Below, piece by piece: positions 19,648-27,202 of a stretch of DNA of 64,000 bases; the stretch's first letter is position 1; the number at the start of each line of letters is the position of its first letter. The translations under genes were made by a program, and so were the position numbers. The stretch spans positions 13,460-77,459 of the forward strand of contig JANNZY010000176.1 of NCBI GenBank assembly GCA_031410915.1, in the 5' to 3' direction. The stretch is from WLMZ01 sp031410915 (GTDB lineage Bacteria; Actinomycetota; Acidimicrobiia; Acidimicrobiales; Ilumatobacteraceae). Under the pieces are notes generated by a model, which had not been told where the DNA came from, made no database searches, and was given only the letters and a program-made list of their open reading frames with translations.

Positions 19648-20793
19648 ATGTTGACCAACCTCGACGACTACCCCATTCACCAGTTCGCCGAGCCGATGCG
19701 GTACGTCGGCACGAGCGACCGCAACTTCTACGACCGCTACTACTTCATGGGTTTCGAGACGGGCGGCGAGGCGATGTTCATCGCCGGCCTCGGCGTGTAC
19801 CCGAACCTCGGCGTCATCGATGCGTTCGTCGCGATTATGTGCGACGGCAACTACACGGTGCTGCGCGCGTCGCAGGAGCTGGAACTGTCCGACCGATTGC
19901 GTCCGTCGGTCGGGCCGATCCACGTCGACATCGTCGAGGCGCTGAAGTCGCTGCGCGTCTGGACCGAACCGAACGATCACGGGGTCCAGTTCGACTGCAC
20001 GTTCACCGGCGCGCACGAGCCGTTCGCGGAGCCGCGCCACTCCGTGCGCGAGAACGGGCGGATCATCTTCGATACGACCCGCCTGGCCCAGACCGGCACC
20101 TGGGCCGGATCGTTCACCGTCGACGGTCGCACGTTCGAGGTCGGCAACGACACCTGGTGGGGCACACGCGATCGCAGCTGGGGTGTGCGCCCGATCGGCG
20201 AAGCCGAGCCGCAGGGCATCCGCGCCAAGAAGCACTTCACATGGTTCTGGGTGTACACGCCGGTCAAGTTCGAGGATCACTCGATCCTGATCATGATGCA
20301 GGAGCACCAAGACGGCAGTCGCGTGCTGGAGGAAGCAGTGCGGATGTGGCCGGCCGAGACGGGCAAGCCGCACGAGTTCTTCAGCCGGCCGCGCCATGCA
20401 ATGCGCTTCGAGCCCGGCACCCGGTTCAGCACCGGCGCGACGCTGGCCATGGATCGCGTCGACGACGACGGGTCGATCCTCGAGACGCTGTCGATCGAGG
20501 TCGAGCCGCTCCTGCCGATCCACATCGGCATCGGCACCGGGTACGGGTACGACAACGACTGGCGTCACGGCATGTGGCAGGGCGTCGACCCGGTCGTGCA
20601 ACGCTTCGATCTGGACACGAACACGCCCGAGGGAAAGGCTCGCCTGTTCGGCATCGTCGACAACGGCGCGAAGTTCACCTACGCGGATTCGCTCGGCGCG
20701 CACACCGGCTTCGGGTTGTACGAGAACCTGATCATCGGCCCGCACGACCAGTACGGGTTCGTCGACATGCTCGACGGCTACACCGGGTCCTGA
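19648..20793 (+). CDS. AttH/lipocalin-like conserved protein
   Basis: 381 residues with no signal peptide. The sequence is rich in beta strands and aromatic residues (FTWFWVYTPVKFEDHSILIM; NDTWWGTRDRSWGVRPIG), a pattern of the AttH/tocopherol-cyclase-like proteins that form lipocalin-type barrels and are often found with lipid or steroid catabolic genes. No catalytic residues can be named. GGAGAA (19634-19639) serves as ribosome binding site. It follows the LLM gene by 27 bp and is likely co-transcribed. Confidence 0.7.
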   Translation: MLTNLDDYPIHQFAEPMRYVGTSDRNFYDRYYFMGFETGGEAMFIAGLGVYPNLGVIDAFVAIMCDGNYTVLRASQELELSDRLRPSVGPIHVDIVEALKSLRVWTEPNDHGVQFDCTFTGAHEPFAEPRHSVRENGRIIFDTTRLAQTGTWAGSFTVDGRTFEVGNDTWWGTRDRSWGVRPIGEAEPQGIRAKKHFTWFWVYTPVKFEDHSILIMMQEHQDGSRVLEEAVRMWPAETGKPHEFFSRPRHAMRFEPGTRFSTGATLAMDRVDDDGSILETLSIEVEPLLPIHIGIGTGYGYDNDWRHGMWQGVDPVVQRFDLDTNTPEGKARLFGIVDNGAKFTYADSLGAHTGFGLYENLIIGPHDQYGFVDMLDGYTGS

Positions 20794-20849
20794 GCACACA
20801 CGGGCGTGGCCCGACACTGCGCCCGCCTCGTTCGCTACTGTCGGGCACC

Positions 20850-22019
20850 ATGGGGGCACTCGACGGAATCACGGTGTTGGAGGCTGGGCTGCTGGTGCAG
20901 GGCCCACAAGCGTCGGCGATGCTCGGCGACTGGGGCGCTGATGTCGTCAAGATCGAGCTGCCTGGGTTCGGCGACCAGAGCCGCTGGCTGCCGGTTGCGC
21001 CGGGCGACTTCCGGGCGCCGTACTTCATTGGTTGCAACCGCGGCAAGCGAAGCATCACCATCGATCTGCGCAAGCCGGACGGGCGTGAGGCGTTCCTGAA
21101 GCTGGCCGAGACGGCCGACGTCTTCATCTCCAACTTCAAGTCAGGCACGCTCGACGAGTGGGGTTTGTCGTACGAGGAGGTGGCGGCGCGCAACCCGCGC
21201 ATCGTCTACGCCGCGGGAACCAGCTTCGGCACGCTCGGCCCCGACGCGGGACGCGAGGGCGCCGATCTCAGCGCGCAGTCGGCGAGCGGGCTGATCGCGA
21301 CCACCGGCGCCGACGGTGCGCCGGTCACGCCGGTCGGCATCACGATCTGCGATCACATCGCGAGCCTCAACATCGTCGCCGGCGTGTCGGCTGCACTCTT
21401 CGCCCGCGAGCGGACCGGTCGCGGCCAGCGCATCGACGTCTCGTTGCTCGGTGGGGCGGTGTGGGCGCAGGCGTCGGAGATGACCGCGACGCTGCTCACC
21501 GGAGCGTCGCCGGGCCGCTCGAACCAGGGTCACCCGCTCATTCCGGGCGTGTATGGCATCTTCCCGACGAGTGACGGCTGGCTGGCGATCGTCGGCGTCG
21601 CCGGTGCCGATCGGGCCCGGTTCTACGAGGCGATCGGCCGTCCCGAACTCGTCGAGCGCTTTGCCGAGCCGCTGTACTTCGGCGACACGAAACGAGCCGT
21701 GTTCGCCGAGTTGTCGGCCACGTTCGCGACACGACCCACGGCGGAGTGGTGTGTACTCCTCACCGAGCACACGCTGCGCCACGCTCCCGTGCGCGACCAC
21801 GCCGCTGTCGTCGCCGACCCCGGCGTCTGGGAGAACGGCTACCTCACCCGCAACGCCGCCGGCGAGTCCTTCGTCGCGTCGCCCGTGAAGTTCAGCGACA
21901 CCCCGGCACGTACCGGCGAGGTCGCCCCCGAACTCGGTCAGCACACCGAGGAAGTGCTCCTCGAAGCCGGCTTCACGTGGGACGACATCGCCGCGCTCCA
22001 AGCCGCCGGTGCCATCTGA
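20850..22019 (+). CDS. CaiB/BaiF-type (class III) CoA transferase
   Basis: A 389-residue enzyme moving CoA between carboxylic acids. Family features are LEAGLLVQGPQASAMLGDWG and DVVKIELPGFGD at the N-terminus, CNRGKRSITIDLRKPDG, the likely catalytic aspartate D139 (EGADLSAQSASG) and the C-terminal small-domain motif LGQHTEEVLLEAGF. It can activate or recycle a carboxylic acid intermediate of the neighbouring pathway. TACTGT lies 8 bases before ATG, so it may also be transcribed leaderlessly on its own. Confidence 0.93.
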   Translation: MGALDGITVLEAGLLVQGPQASAMLGDWGADVVKIELPGFGDQSRWLPVAPGDFRAPYFIGCNRGKRSITIDLRKPDGREAFLKLAETADVFISNFKSGTLDEWGLSYEEVAARNPRIVYAAGTSFGTLGPDAGREGADLSAQSASGLIATTGADGAPVTPVGITICDHIASLNIVAGVSAALFARERTGRGQRIDVSLLGGAVWAQASEMTATLLTGASPGRSNQGHPLIPGVYGIFPTSDGWLAIVGVAGADRARFYEAIGRPELVERFAEPLYFGDTKRAVFAELSATFATRPTAEWCVLLTEHTLRHAPVRDHAAVVADPGVWENGYLTRNAAGESFVASPVKFSDTPARTGEVAPELGQHTEEVLLEAGFTWDDIAALQAAGAI

Positions 22020-22091
22020 CCCCGCCGACCCAACGGTCACCTCCTTCCCGGCCAGCAGCCGCCCACCGCGGGGAAGGACTTCACCCAACAC

Positions 22092-22138
22092 GATCGGTCA
22101 ACCTGGATTGACACACCGTCAAGCGCACTTGACCGATC
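22092..22138. repeat. Nested palindrome, copy A
   Basis: The 47-bp layout is GATCGGTCAA-N6-TTGAC-N5-GTCAA-N6-TTGACCGATC. Outer 10-bp arms and inner 5-bp arms are perfect. It can be read as a two-level hairpin or as two adjacent GTCAA-N6-TTGAC operators whose centres are 21 bp apart. Confidence 0.85.
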
Positions 22139-22350
22139 CCGCACGCGAACAACCTTCCCCCGGCGCCGGCCGCCACAGCGCAGGAGGGGGATGGGCACCA
22201 CGGACCCGACTCAACGACCACCTCCTTCCCGGCACCCAGCCCTCGGCGCCAGATGGATGAACCGCCCTGTCGCCCGCGAGTCGTGCCGCGGGACCACCCC
22301 CTCTCTTGCCAAGCAGCCGCCCCACCGCAGGGAACGTGTTCACCCAGCAC

Positions 22351-22397
22351 GATCGGTCAACCTGGATTGACATACCGTCAAGCGAACTTGACCGATC
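22351..22397. repeat. Nested palindrome, copy B
   Basis: It has the same 47-bp layout as copy A with all four arms identical. Differences fall only in the spacers (ATACC for ACACC in the centre, GCGAAC for GCGCAC on the right). Confidence 0.85.
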
Positions 22398-22494
22398 CGG
22401 CACGGGCAACGACCTTCCTCCCCGCCAACCCCCAGGATCAATCCCCTTCTTGGCCAGCAGCCGTATGCCCGGGGGAAAGGTGTTCACCCAGCAC

Positions 22495-22541
22495 GATCTG
22501 TCAAGTTGGGTTGACACATCGTCAAGCTGACTTGACCGATC
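22495..22541. repeat. Nested palindrome, copy C
   Basis: The layout is the same with more diverged spacers (GTTGGG, ACATC, GCTGAC). All four GTCAA/TTGAC half-sites are kept. The left outer arm is GATCTGTCAA, which breaks one outer pair but not the half-site. Confidence 0.8.
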
Positions 22542-22626
22542 CGGCACGGCGAAACCACCGCGCTCGGCGACGATTGCAGGCCGCAGGCCGCAGAACCCTG
22601 TCACACCGTTCGGGCACGATCACCCG

Positions 22627-22980
22627 ATGAACGTACGCACCGACCTACACCGCCTCATCGACGAAGTCCTCGACGACGACCCGCGCCCAGCCCTGATCGC
22701 CTACCGCCGCCTGGCCAAGGAGCCACTGCCGTGGCTCGAACAACGCGTGGTCGCGCTCGCCCGTCGGGACGGCCGGAACTGGGCCAAGATCGGCCGGCTG
22801 CTCGATGTGTCACGGGCGGCGCTGCACGCCCGGTTCCGCACGATCGTGCCCCGTGTCGCTGCCAGCGCGAGGAGTACGGCGACGCGTGGGAATGCGAGAC
22901 CGTTCGCCTGCTCAACCTCGCACGCGCCCGGTCGACGACGAGCCGATCGCGTGGTGATCACATCCTTGCCCATCTGCTGA
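22627..22980 (+). pseudogene. Helix-turn-helix protein gene, probably frameshifted
   Basis: The first ~77 residues are a convincing small DNA-binding protein: an N-terminal helix (LHRLIDEVLDDDPRPALIAY) and a helix-turn-helix (RRDGRNWAKIGRLLDVSRAA). After about 22860 this frame turns into low-quality sequence. The +1 frame instead reads EEYGDAWECETVRLLNLAR and GDHILAHLLRREG, which looks like the true C-terminus and runs to about 22990 or beyond. A single-base change near 22855-22865, natural or by error, is the simplest reading. It follows the palindrome array directly, so its product could be the binder of those sites. Confidence 0.6.
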
Positions 22981-23093
22981 GACGGGAGGGCAGCGTGGAG
23001 TCGGTGTCGGTGTCGGGCCGGGTCTACCCGCTCGCGGTGTCGATGACCGGTCGAAGTCCCCCACCCCGATCACCGTCGTCCCAACGCTCAACA

Positions 23094-24065
23094 TCAGCGG
23101 ATGACGTGTTCGGCCACGAGGTGGATGCTGCTCCAGGCTTCGTCCAGAGGCATGCCACCACAGAGTGGGTGCAGCGTCAGCGCATCGAACGGGCCCATGT
23201 TGCGGCAGCGTTCGACGCACTGGTCGGGGGTCAGGATCTGGTACGTGCCCTCGGCGCGCAACTCATCGACGGTGGTCGCGTCGCTGTGCACGGCGGAGTG
23301 GATGTCGGGTGTCTGCCAGCTGGCATAGACCTGGGCCTCGTGCAGGAAGTGATGGCCGATTGCGGCCCACGCCCTGTCCGGGTCCTCGGCGACGTGGATC
23401 ATCGCGGTCTGCTGCGACGCAGCCATGAAGAACCCACTCGTGCCGTTCGCTGCGCATTGCTCGTTGTAGTACTCGGCCAGCCCGGGCACGTGCGCGGCGG
23501 CGAAGAACGGCAGCCCGAACCGGGCTGCGCGTCGCGCCGCGATCTTGCTCGTCCCGCCGAGCATCAGGATCGGGTGCGGGTTGCTCATCGGCGATGGCGT
23601 GACCCGCACTGTGGTGCCGCGGTACTCGAACGCTTCGCCGGTCCATGCTTGGCGCATCACCGTGATCGCCTCGTCCATCTGCGCGCCTCGCGTCGCCCAG
23701 TCCTTGCCGTGGGCGGCGTACTCCTCCGGCCGGTAGCCGATACCGGCGATGGTCACCAGTCGGCCGCCGCTGGCCAGGTCCAGCACGGCGATGTCCTCGG
23801 CGATGCGCAGCGGATCGTGCAGCGGCACGAGCAACGCCGACAGCGTGACCTGCAGGTTCTTGGAGGCTCCGAAGATCAGTCCGGCGAGCACGAGCGGCGA
23901 GGGGCTCCAGCCGTTGAACGCGCCATGGTGCTCTTCCAGGCTGATGCCGGAGAAGCCGTTCGAGTCGGCGAAGCGGACCATCTCCAACATCTCGCGGTGG
24001 CGGTGCCCGTTCTCGGCCCGGTCGAGCTCGGGCATCACCATGTTCAAGCGGATGAGCGTTCGCAT
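23094..24065 (-). CDS. LLM-class flavin-dependent oxidoreductase
   Basis: A 323-residue luciferase-like TIM-barrel protein. Blocks include MVRFADSNGFSGISLEEHHG (the usual E-x-H after the first barrel helix), AVLDLASGGRLVTIAGIGYR and LMLGGTSKIAARRAARFGLP. It belongs to the bacterial-luciferase-like monooxygenase group; the substrate is unknown. It is transcribed away from the LLM gene at 24103, with 37 bp between the starts. TATGAA on the minus strand ends 8 bases before its ATG and may be a weak -10 box. Confidence 0.88.
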   Translation of the reverse strand: MRTLIRLNMVMPELDRAENGHRHREMLEMVRFADSNGFSGISLEEHHGAFNGWSPSPLVLAGLIFGASKNLQVTLSALLVPLHDPLRIAEDIAVLDLASGGRLVTIAGIGYRPEEYAAHGKDWATRGAQMDEAITVMRQAWTGEAFEYRGTTVRVTPSPMSNPHPILMLGGTSKIAARRAARFGLPFFAAAHVPGLAEYYNEQCAANGTSGFFMAASQQTAMIHVAEDPDRAWAAIGHHFLHEAQVYASWQTPDIHSAVHSDATTVDELRAEGTYQILTPDQCVERCRNMGPFDALTLHPLCGGMPLDEAWSSIHLVAEHVIR

Positions 24066-24102
24066 GGACCGACTTCATAGCACCTGTGCCAACATCGCCC
24101 GA

Positions 24103-25146
24103 ATGACGCAGGATCTGAAGCTCGGCTGGCACATCGGGTACTGGGGTCGCGGCATGCCGCCGGACATCCCCGCCCGCCTGGCCGAGGTCGAACGACTCGG
24201 GTTCGACAGCGTGTGGACGGCCGAGTCGTGGGGTTCGGACGCGATCTCGCCCCTCGCGTGGTGGGGCTCGCAAACGACGAGGTTGCGCCTCGGCACGAAC
24301 CTGATCCAGCTCTCGGCGCGCACACCCACCGCGACAGCAATGGCCGCGGTCACGATGGACCATCTCTCCGGCGGCCGCTTCTGCCTCGGCCTCGGCGTGA
24401 GTGGACCCCAGGTCGTCGAGGGCTGGTACGGCCAACCGTTCAACCGCCCGTTGGCCCGCACTCGCGAGTACATCGGCATCGTCCGCAAGATCCTGGCCCG
24501 TGAGGAGCGGCTCACCAACGCCGGTCCCGAGTACCCGATCCCGGCACCGAACGGGCTCGGCCTCGGCAAGTCGCTGAACGTCATGACCCATCCGCTGCGC
24601 AGCGATCTGCCGATCTTCCTCGGCGCCGAGGGACCGAAGAACGTCGCCCTCGCGGCCGAACTCGCCGACGGTTGGTTCCCGATCTTCTACGCGCCCAAGC
24701 ACGAGGAGCTCTACGCCACCTCACTCGATGAGGGCTTCGCCCGACCGACCGCACGACGCACGCCCGACGACTTCGAGATCCTCGCCACGGTGACCGTCGC
24801 GATCAGCGACGACCTCGACGCCGCGTACGACAGCCTGCGGCCGGTGATCGCGCTGTACGTCGGCGGGATGGGAGCGGAGGAGATGAACTTCCACGCCGAC
24901 GTGTTCCGCCGCCTCGGCCACGAAGCAGCGGTCGACCGCATCCAGCGACTGTTCCTCGACGGCCACCAATCCGACGCGATCGCCGCCGTGCCGCGTGAGA
25001 TGATCGACGAGATCTACCTCGTCGGCCCGAAGGACAAGATCCGCGACGACCTCGCCGCGTGGCGCGAGAGCCGGGTCACGACGATCCTCGTCGGCGGATC
25101 GGCGCAGACGATGCGCGACGTTGGGGAGCTCGTGCTCGGTTTCTGA
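24103..25146 (+). CDS. LLM-class F420-dependent oxidoreductase
   Basis: 347 residues. The pattern LKLGWHIGYWGRGM at the N-terminus, FDSVWTAESWGSDAISPLAW, the barrel strand GRFCLGLGVSGPQVVEGWYG and LPIFLGAEGPKNVALAAELA match the actinobacterial F420-dependent LLM subgroup seen near steroid and lipid catabolic genes. The role is presumably a redox step on an acyl-CoA or ketone. The stop codon overlaps operator copy 2, so the following gene has its own regulated promoter. Confidence 0.9.
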   Translation: MTQDLKLGWHIGYWGRGMPPDIPARLAEVERLGFDSVWTAESWGSDAISPLAWWGSQTTRLRLGTNLIQLSARTPTATAMAAVTMDHLSGGRFCLGLGVSGPQVVEGWYGQPFNRPLARTREYIGIVRKILAREERLTNAGPEYPIPAPNGLGLGKSLNVMTHPLRSDLPIFLGAEGPKNVALAAELADGWFPIFYAPKHEELYATSLDEGFARPTARRTPDDFEILATVTVAISDDLDAAYDSLRPVIALYVGGMGAEEMNFHADVFRRLGHEAAVDRIQRLFLDGHQSDAIAAVPREMIDEIYLVGPKDKIRDDLAAWRESRVTTILVGGSAQTMRDVGELVLGF

Positions 25147-25171
25147 CGGACCGTCAGATTCGTGCTAGAAC
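25143..25171 (+). promoter_or_regulatory. Palindromic operator (copy 2) and promoter
   Basis: CTGACG-GAC-CGTCAG (25143-25157) is perfect in both arms. TAGAAC (25166-25171), a weaker -10 box, follows after 8 bases, the same gap as in copy 1, and lies 7 bases before ATG 25179. It would control the DUF35/thiolase operon 25179-28360. Confidence 0.7.
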
Positions 25172-25178
25172 GAGGTTC

Positions 25179-25664
25179 ATGTCCGGGGGATCGAGTGATT
25201 ACACGATTGCGCCCGACGGCAGCTTCACGGCGCCGCTCGAGCTGTCCTACCCATACAAGCGAACCGTCGGGCCGACGCTCAGCCGTTTCCTGACCGGCTT
25301 GCGCGACCAGCGCGTCGAGGGCACGCGGGGCACTGACGGCCGCGTGCACGTACCCCCGGCCGAGTTCGACCCGGTCACGGGCGACGCGCTGACCGAATGG
25401 GTCGACGTCGCCGCCGAGGGCACCGTCGTGTCGTGGTCGTGGCAGCCCGCACCGGTACCGGGCAACATCTTGCAGCACCCGTTCGCGTGGGCGCTGATCA
25501 CCCTCGACGGTGCCGACACCTCGATGGTCCACGCCGTCGACGCCGGTTCCGCGGCAGCGATGAGCACCGGCATGCGTGTCACCGCACGCTGGGCCGACGC
25601 GCGCACCGGCAGCATCACCGACATCTCGTGCTTCGAGGTCTCATCCACGGGGGGACCAGCATGA
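25179..25664 (+). CDS. OB-fold (DUF35-like) acyl-CoA-binding protein without zinc ribbon
   Basis: 161 residues. Strands such as GTVVSWSWQPAPVPGNILQ, AWALITLDGADTSMVHAVDA and MSTGMRVTARWADA form the DUF35 OB-fold, but the rubredoxin-like zinc ribbon normally in front of it is reduced: PPAEFDPVTGDA stands where C-x2-C pairs would be. Such proteins partner thiolase-fold enzymes or hydratases and hold the CoA thioester. It overlaps the next gene, a second DUF35 protein, by 4 bp, so the two probably form a pair. Confidence 0.8.
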   Translation: MSGGSSDYTIAPDGSFTAPLELSYPYKRTVGPTLSRFLTGLRDQRVEGTRGTDGRVHVPPAEFDPVTGDALTEWVDVAAEGTVVSWSWQPAPVPGNILQHPFAWALITLDGADTSMVHAVDAGSAAAMSTGMRVTARWADARTGSITDISCFEVSSTGGPA

Positions 25665-26149
25665 GCGACGACGTCCTGCGCATCCGCACACCGATCTCGA
25701 TCCAGTACCAGTACTCGGCCGGGCCGCACGCGAGCAGTCACCTGCACGGGCTGATGGAGGGCAAGTTCATCGGCAAACGCTGCCCGAAGTGCACGCTCGT
25801 GTACATGCCGCCACGCAGCACGTGCGCGAAGTGCGGCGTGTTCCTCGGCGAAGACGTCGAGGTCGGCCCGAACGGCACGATCACCACGTTCTGCATCGTC
25901 AACGTGCCGTTCCTCGGCCAGACGATCAAGATCCCCTACGTCGCCGCGACGATCCTGATCGACGGCGCCGACCTCGGCATGCAACACCTGATCCAGGAAG
26001 TCGAGGCGTCCGATGTGCGGATGGGCATGCGTGTCGAACCGGTCTGGAAGCCGAAGGACGAGTGGCAACCGTCGCTCGCCAACATCGCCCACTTCCGCCC
26101 GACCGGCGAACCGGACGCGCCGTTCGAATCGTTCTCGGGGCAGCTCTGA
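25661..26149 (+). CDS. DUF35 protein with zinc ribbon and OB-fold
   Basis: 162 residues. The N-terminal helix is followed by a zinc ribbon with ligands C-P-K-C and C-A-K-C (about residues 42-62), then an OB-fold (GTITTFCIVNVPFLGQTIKI; YVAATILIDGADLGMQHLIQ). DUF35 proteins bind to thiolase-like enzymes and channel acyl-CoA, as in archaeal acetoacetyl-CoA thiolase/HMG-CoA synthase complexes and in the actinobacterial ChsH2-Ltp2 aldolase. It sits directly before two thiolase-fold genes, overlapping the first by 1 bp. Confidence 0.9.
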   Translation: MSDDVLRIRTPISIQYQYSAGPHASSHLHGLMEGKFIGKRCPKCTLVYMPPRSTCAKCGVFLGEDVEVGPNGTITTFCIVNVPFLGQTIKIPYVAATILIDGADLGMQHLIQEVEASDVRMGMRVEPVWKPKDEWQPSLANIAHFRPTGEPDAPFESFSGQL

Positions 26150-27201
26150 TGCGTGACGTCGCGATCATCGCCTCGGCGCAGATGCGCAACGTGTCGGGCA
26201 CCACCGAGACGCCCGTCGAGATGCTGCTGCCCGTCGTCAACCAGGCGCTCGCCAATGCCGGCGTCGAGCGCACCGACATCGGCTTCTGGTGCCACGGCAG
26301 CTGCGACTACACGACCGGCCAACCGTTCAGCTTCGTGATGGCCGTCGACGCGCTCGGTGCGTTCCCCCCGATCGTGGAGAGCCACGTCGAAGCGGACGGC
26401 GCGTTCGCGTTGTACGAGGCCTGGCTCAAGATCCAGACCGGCGAGGTCGACACCGCGCTGGTGTTCGGCAATGGGCGCAGCAGCAGCGCCGATCTGAACC
26501 GCACGCTCACGTTGCAGCTCGACCCGTACGTGGTCGCCCCGCTGTGGCCCGACGACCGCTCGCTCGCCGCGATCCAGGCCCGGGCCTGCCTCGAGAGCGG
26601 CACAGTGACCGCCGAGCAGATGGCCGCTGTCGCGGTCCGCAACCACCGCAACGCGATGTCCAACCCGGTCTCGTTGCGCAGTGGCGACTACACGATCGAG
26701 CAACTGCTCGCCGCCGAAATGGTCGCCGACCCGCTGCGCGCCCACGACTGCCCGGCCCACGCCGACGGCGTGACCGCCGTCGTGCTCGCCGCCGGCGACG
26801 CAGCCCGCCGGCTGTCGCCGCGCCCGGCGTGGATCCGGGGCATCGACCACCGCAGTGACATCCAAAACCTGGGCAACCGGTCGATGACATCGCTGCCGTC
26901 GGCCGAACTCGCGGCCCGCAAGGCCGGCGCGAACAACGACAAGATCGACGTCGCCGAGCTGCATGCGCCCTACACACACCAAGAGGTGTTGCTGTGTGAA
27001 CTGCTCGGCCTCAGCGAGTCCACGAACGTCAACCCGAGTGGTGGGGCGCTGTGCACGAACCCGATCATGTCCGCCGGTCTGGCCCGCATCGCCGAGGCCG
27101 CAGCACGCGTCACCGACGGTTCCGCCGATCGAGCGGTGGGGCACGCATCGTCCGGGCCCTGGTTGCAACAGAACCTCGTCTGCGTCCTGGAAGGTGAATG
27201 A
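26149..27201 (+). CDS. Thiolase-fold protein (lipid-transfer/aldolase type), first of pair
   Basis: 350 residues with thiolase architecture (helical EMLLPVVNQALANAGVE, then VESHVEADGAFALYEAWLKI). Where thiolases have the nucleophilic Cys there is none; the segment reads VESHVEADG. The C-terminus has GHASSGPWLQQNLVCVLEG. It is therefore unlikely to carry out normal thiolysis. By analogy with Ltp2-type enzymes it may be a retro-aldolase or a structural partner. It stands in an operon with two DUF35 genes and a second thiolase-fold gene. Confidence 0.88.
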   Translation: MRDVAIIASAQMRNVSGTTETPVEMLLPVVNQALANAGVERTDIGFWCHGSCDYTTGQPFSFVMAVDALGAFPPIVESHVEADGAFALYEAWLKIQTGEVDTALVFGNGRSSSADLNRTLTLQLDPYVVAPLWPDDRSLAAIQARACLESGTVTAEQMAAVAVRNHRNAMSNPVSLRSGDYTIEQLLAAEMVADPLRAHDCPAHADGVTAVVLAAGDAARRLSPRPAWIRGIDHRSDIQNLGNRSMTSLPSAELAARKAGANNDKIDVAELHAPYTHQEVLLCELLGLSESTNVNPSGGALCTNPIMSAGLARIAEAAARVTDGSADRAVGHASSGPWLQQNLVCVLEGE

Positions 27202-27202
27202 G

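Larger units (their letters stand above)
22020..22626. other. 607-bp intergenic region built of three repeat units
   Basis: No gene is supported here. Three units of about 105 bp (about 22042-22145, 22301-22405 and 22444-22548) each carry a 5' segment (conserved words CAGCAGCCG, GGGRA and TTCACCCARCAC), then the nested palindrome, then CCGGCACG. An extra partial 5' segment occurs at 22214-22240. Short open frames in the region only reflect the repeats (for example TIGQPGLT/ TICQVGLT recur in translation). The helix-turn-helix gene begins directly after. Confidence 0.8.

Noticed and set aside
22092..22541. Integron attC sites or a CRISPR array as explanation for the nested palindromes
   Set aside because: There are no GTTRRRY/RYYYAAC core sites, no gene cassettes or integrase, and the repeats are too few, too long and too unevenly spaced (259 and 144 bp) for a CRISPR array.
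22009..22630. Short frames on both strands across the palindrome array with repeated peptides such as TIGQPGLT and DRSCWVNTFP
   Set aside because: The repetition comes from the DNA repeats. The frames differ between copies, have no ribosome binding sites and no protein-like composition.
24066..24102. TATGAA before the LLM gene at 24065 as a leaderless -10 box
   Set aside because: The last base does not fit TANNNT, so it was not counted among the leaderless genes, although the position is right.
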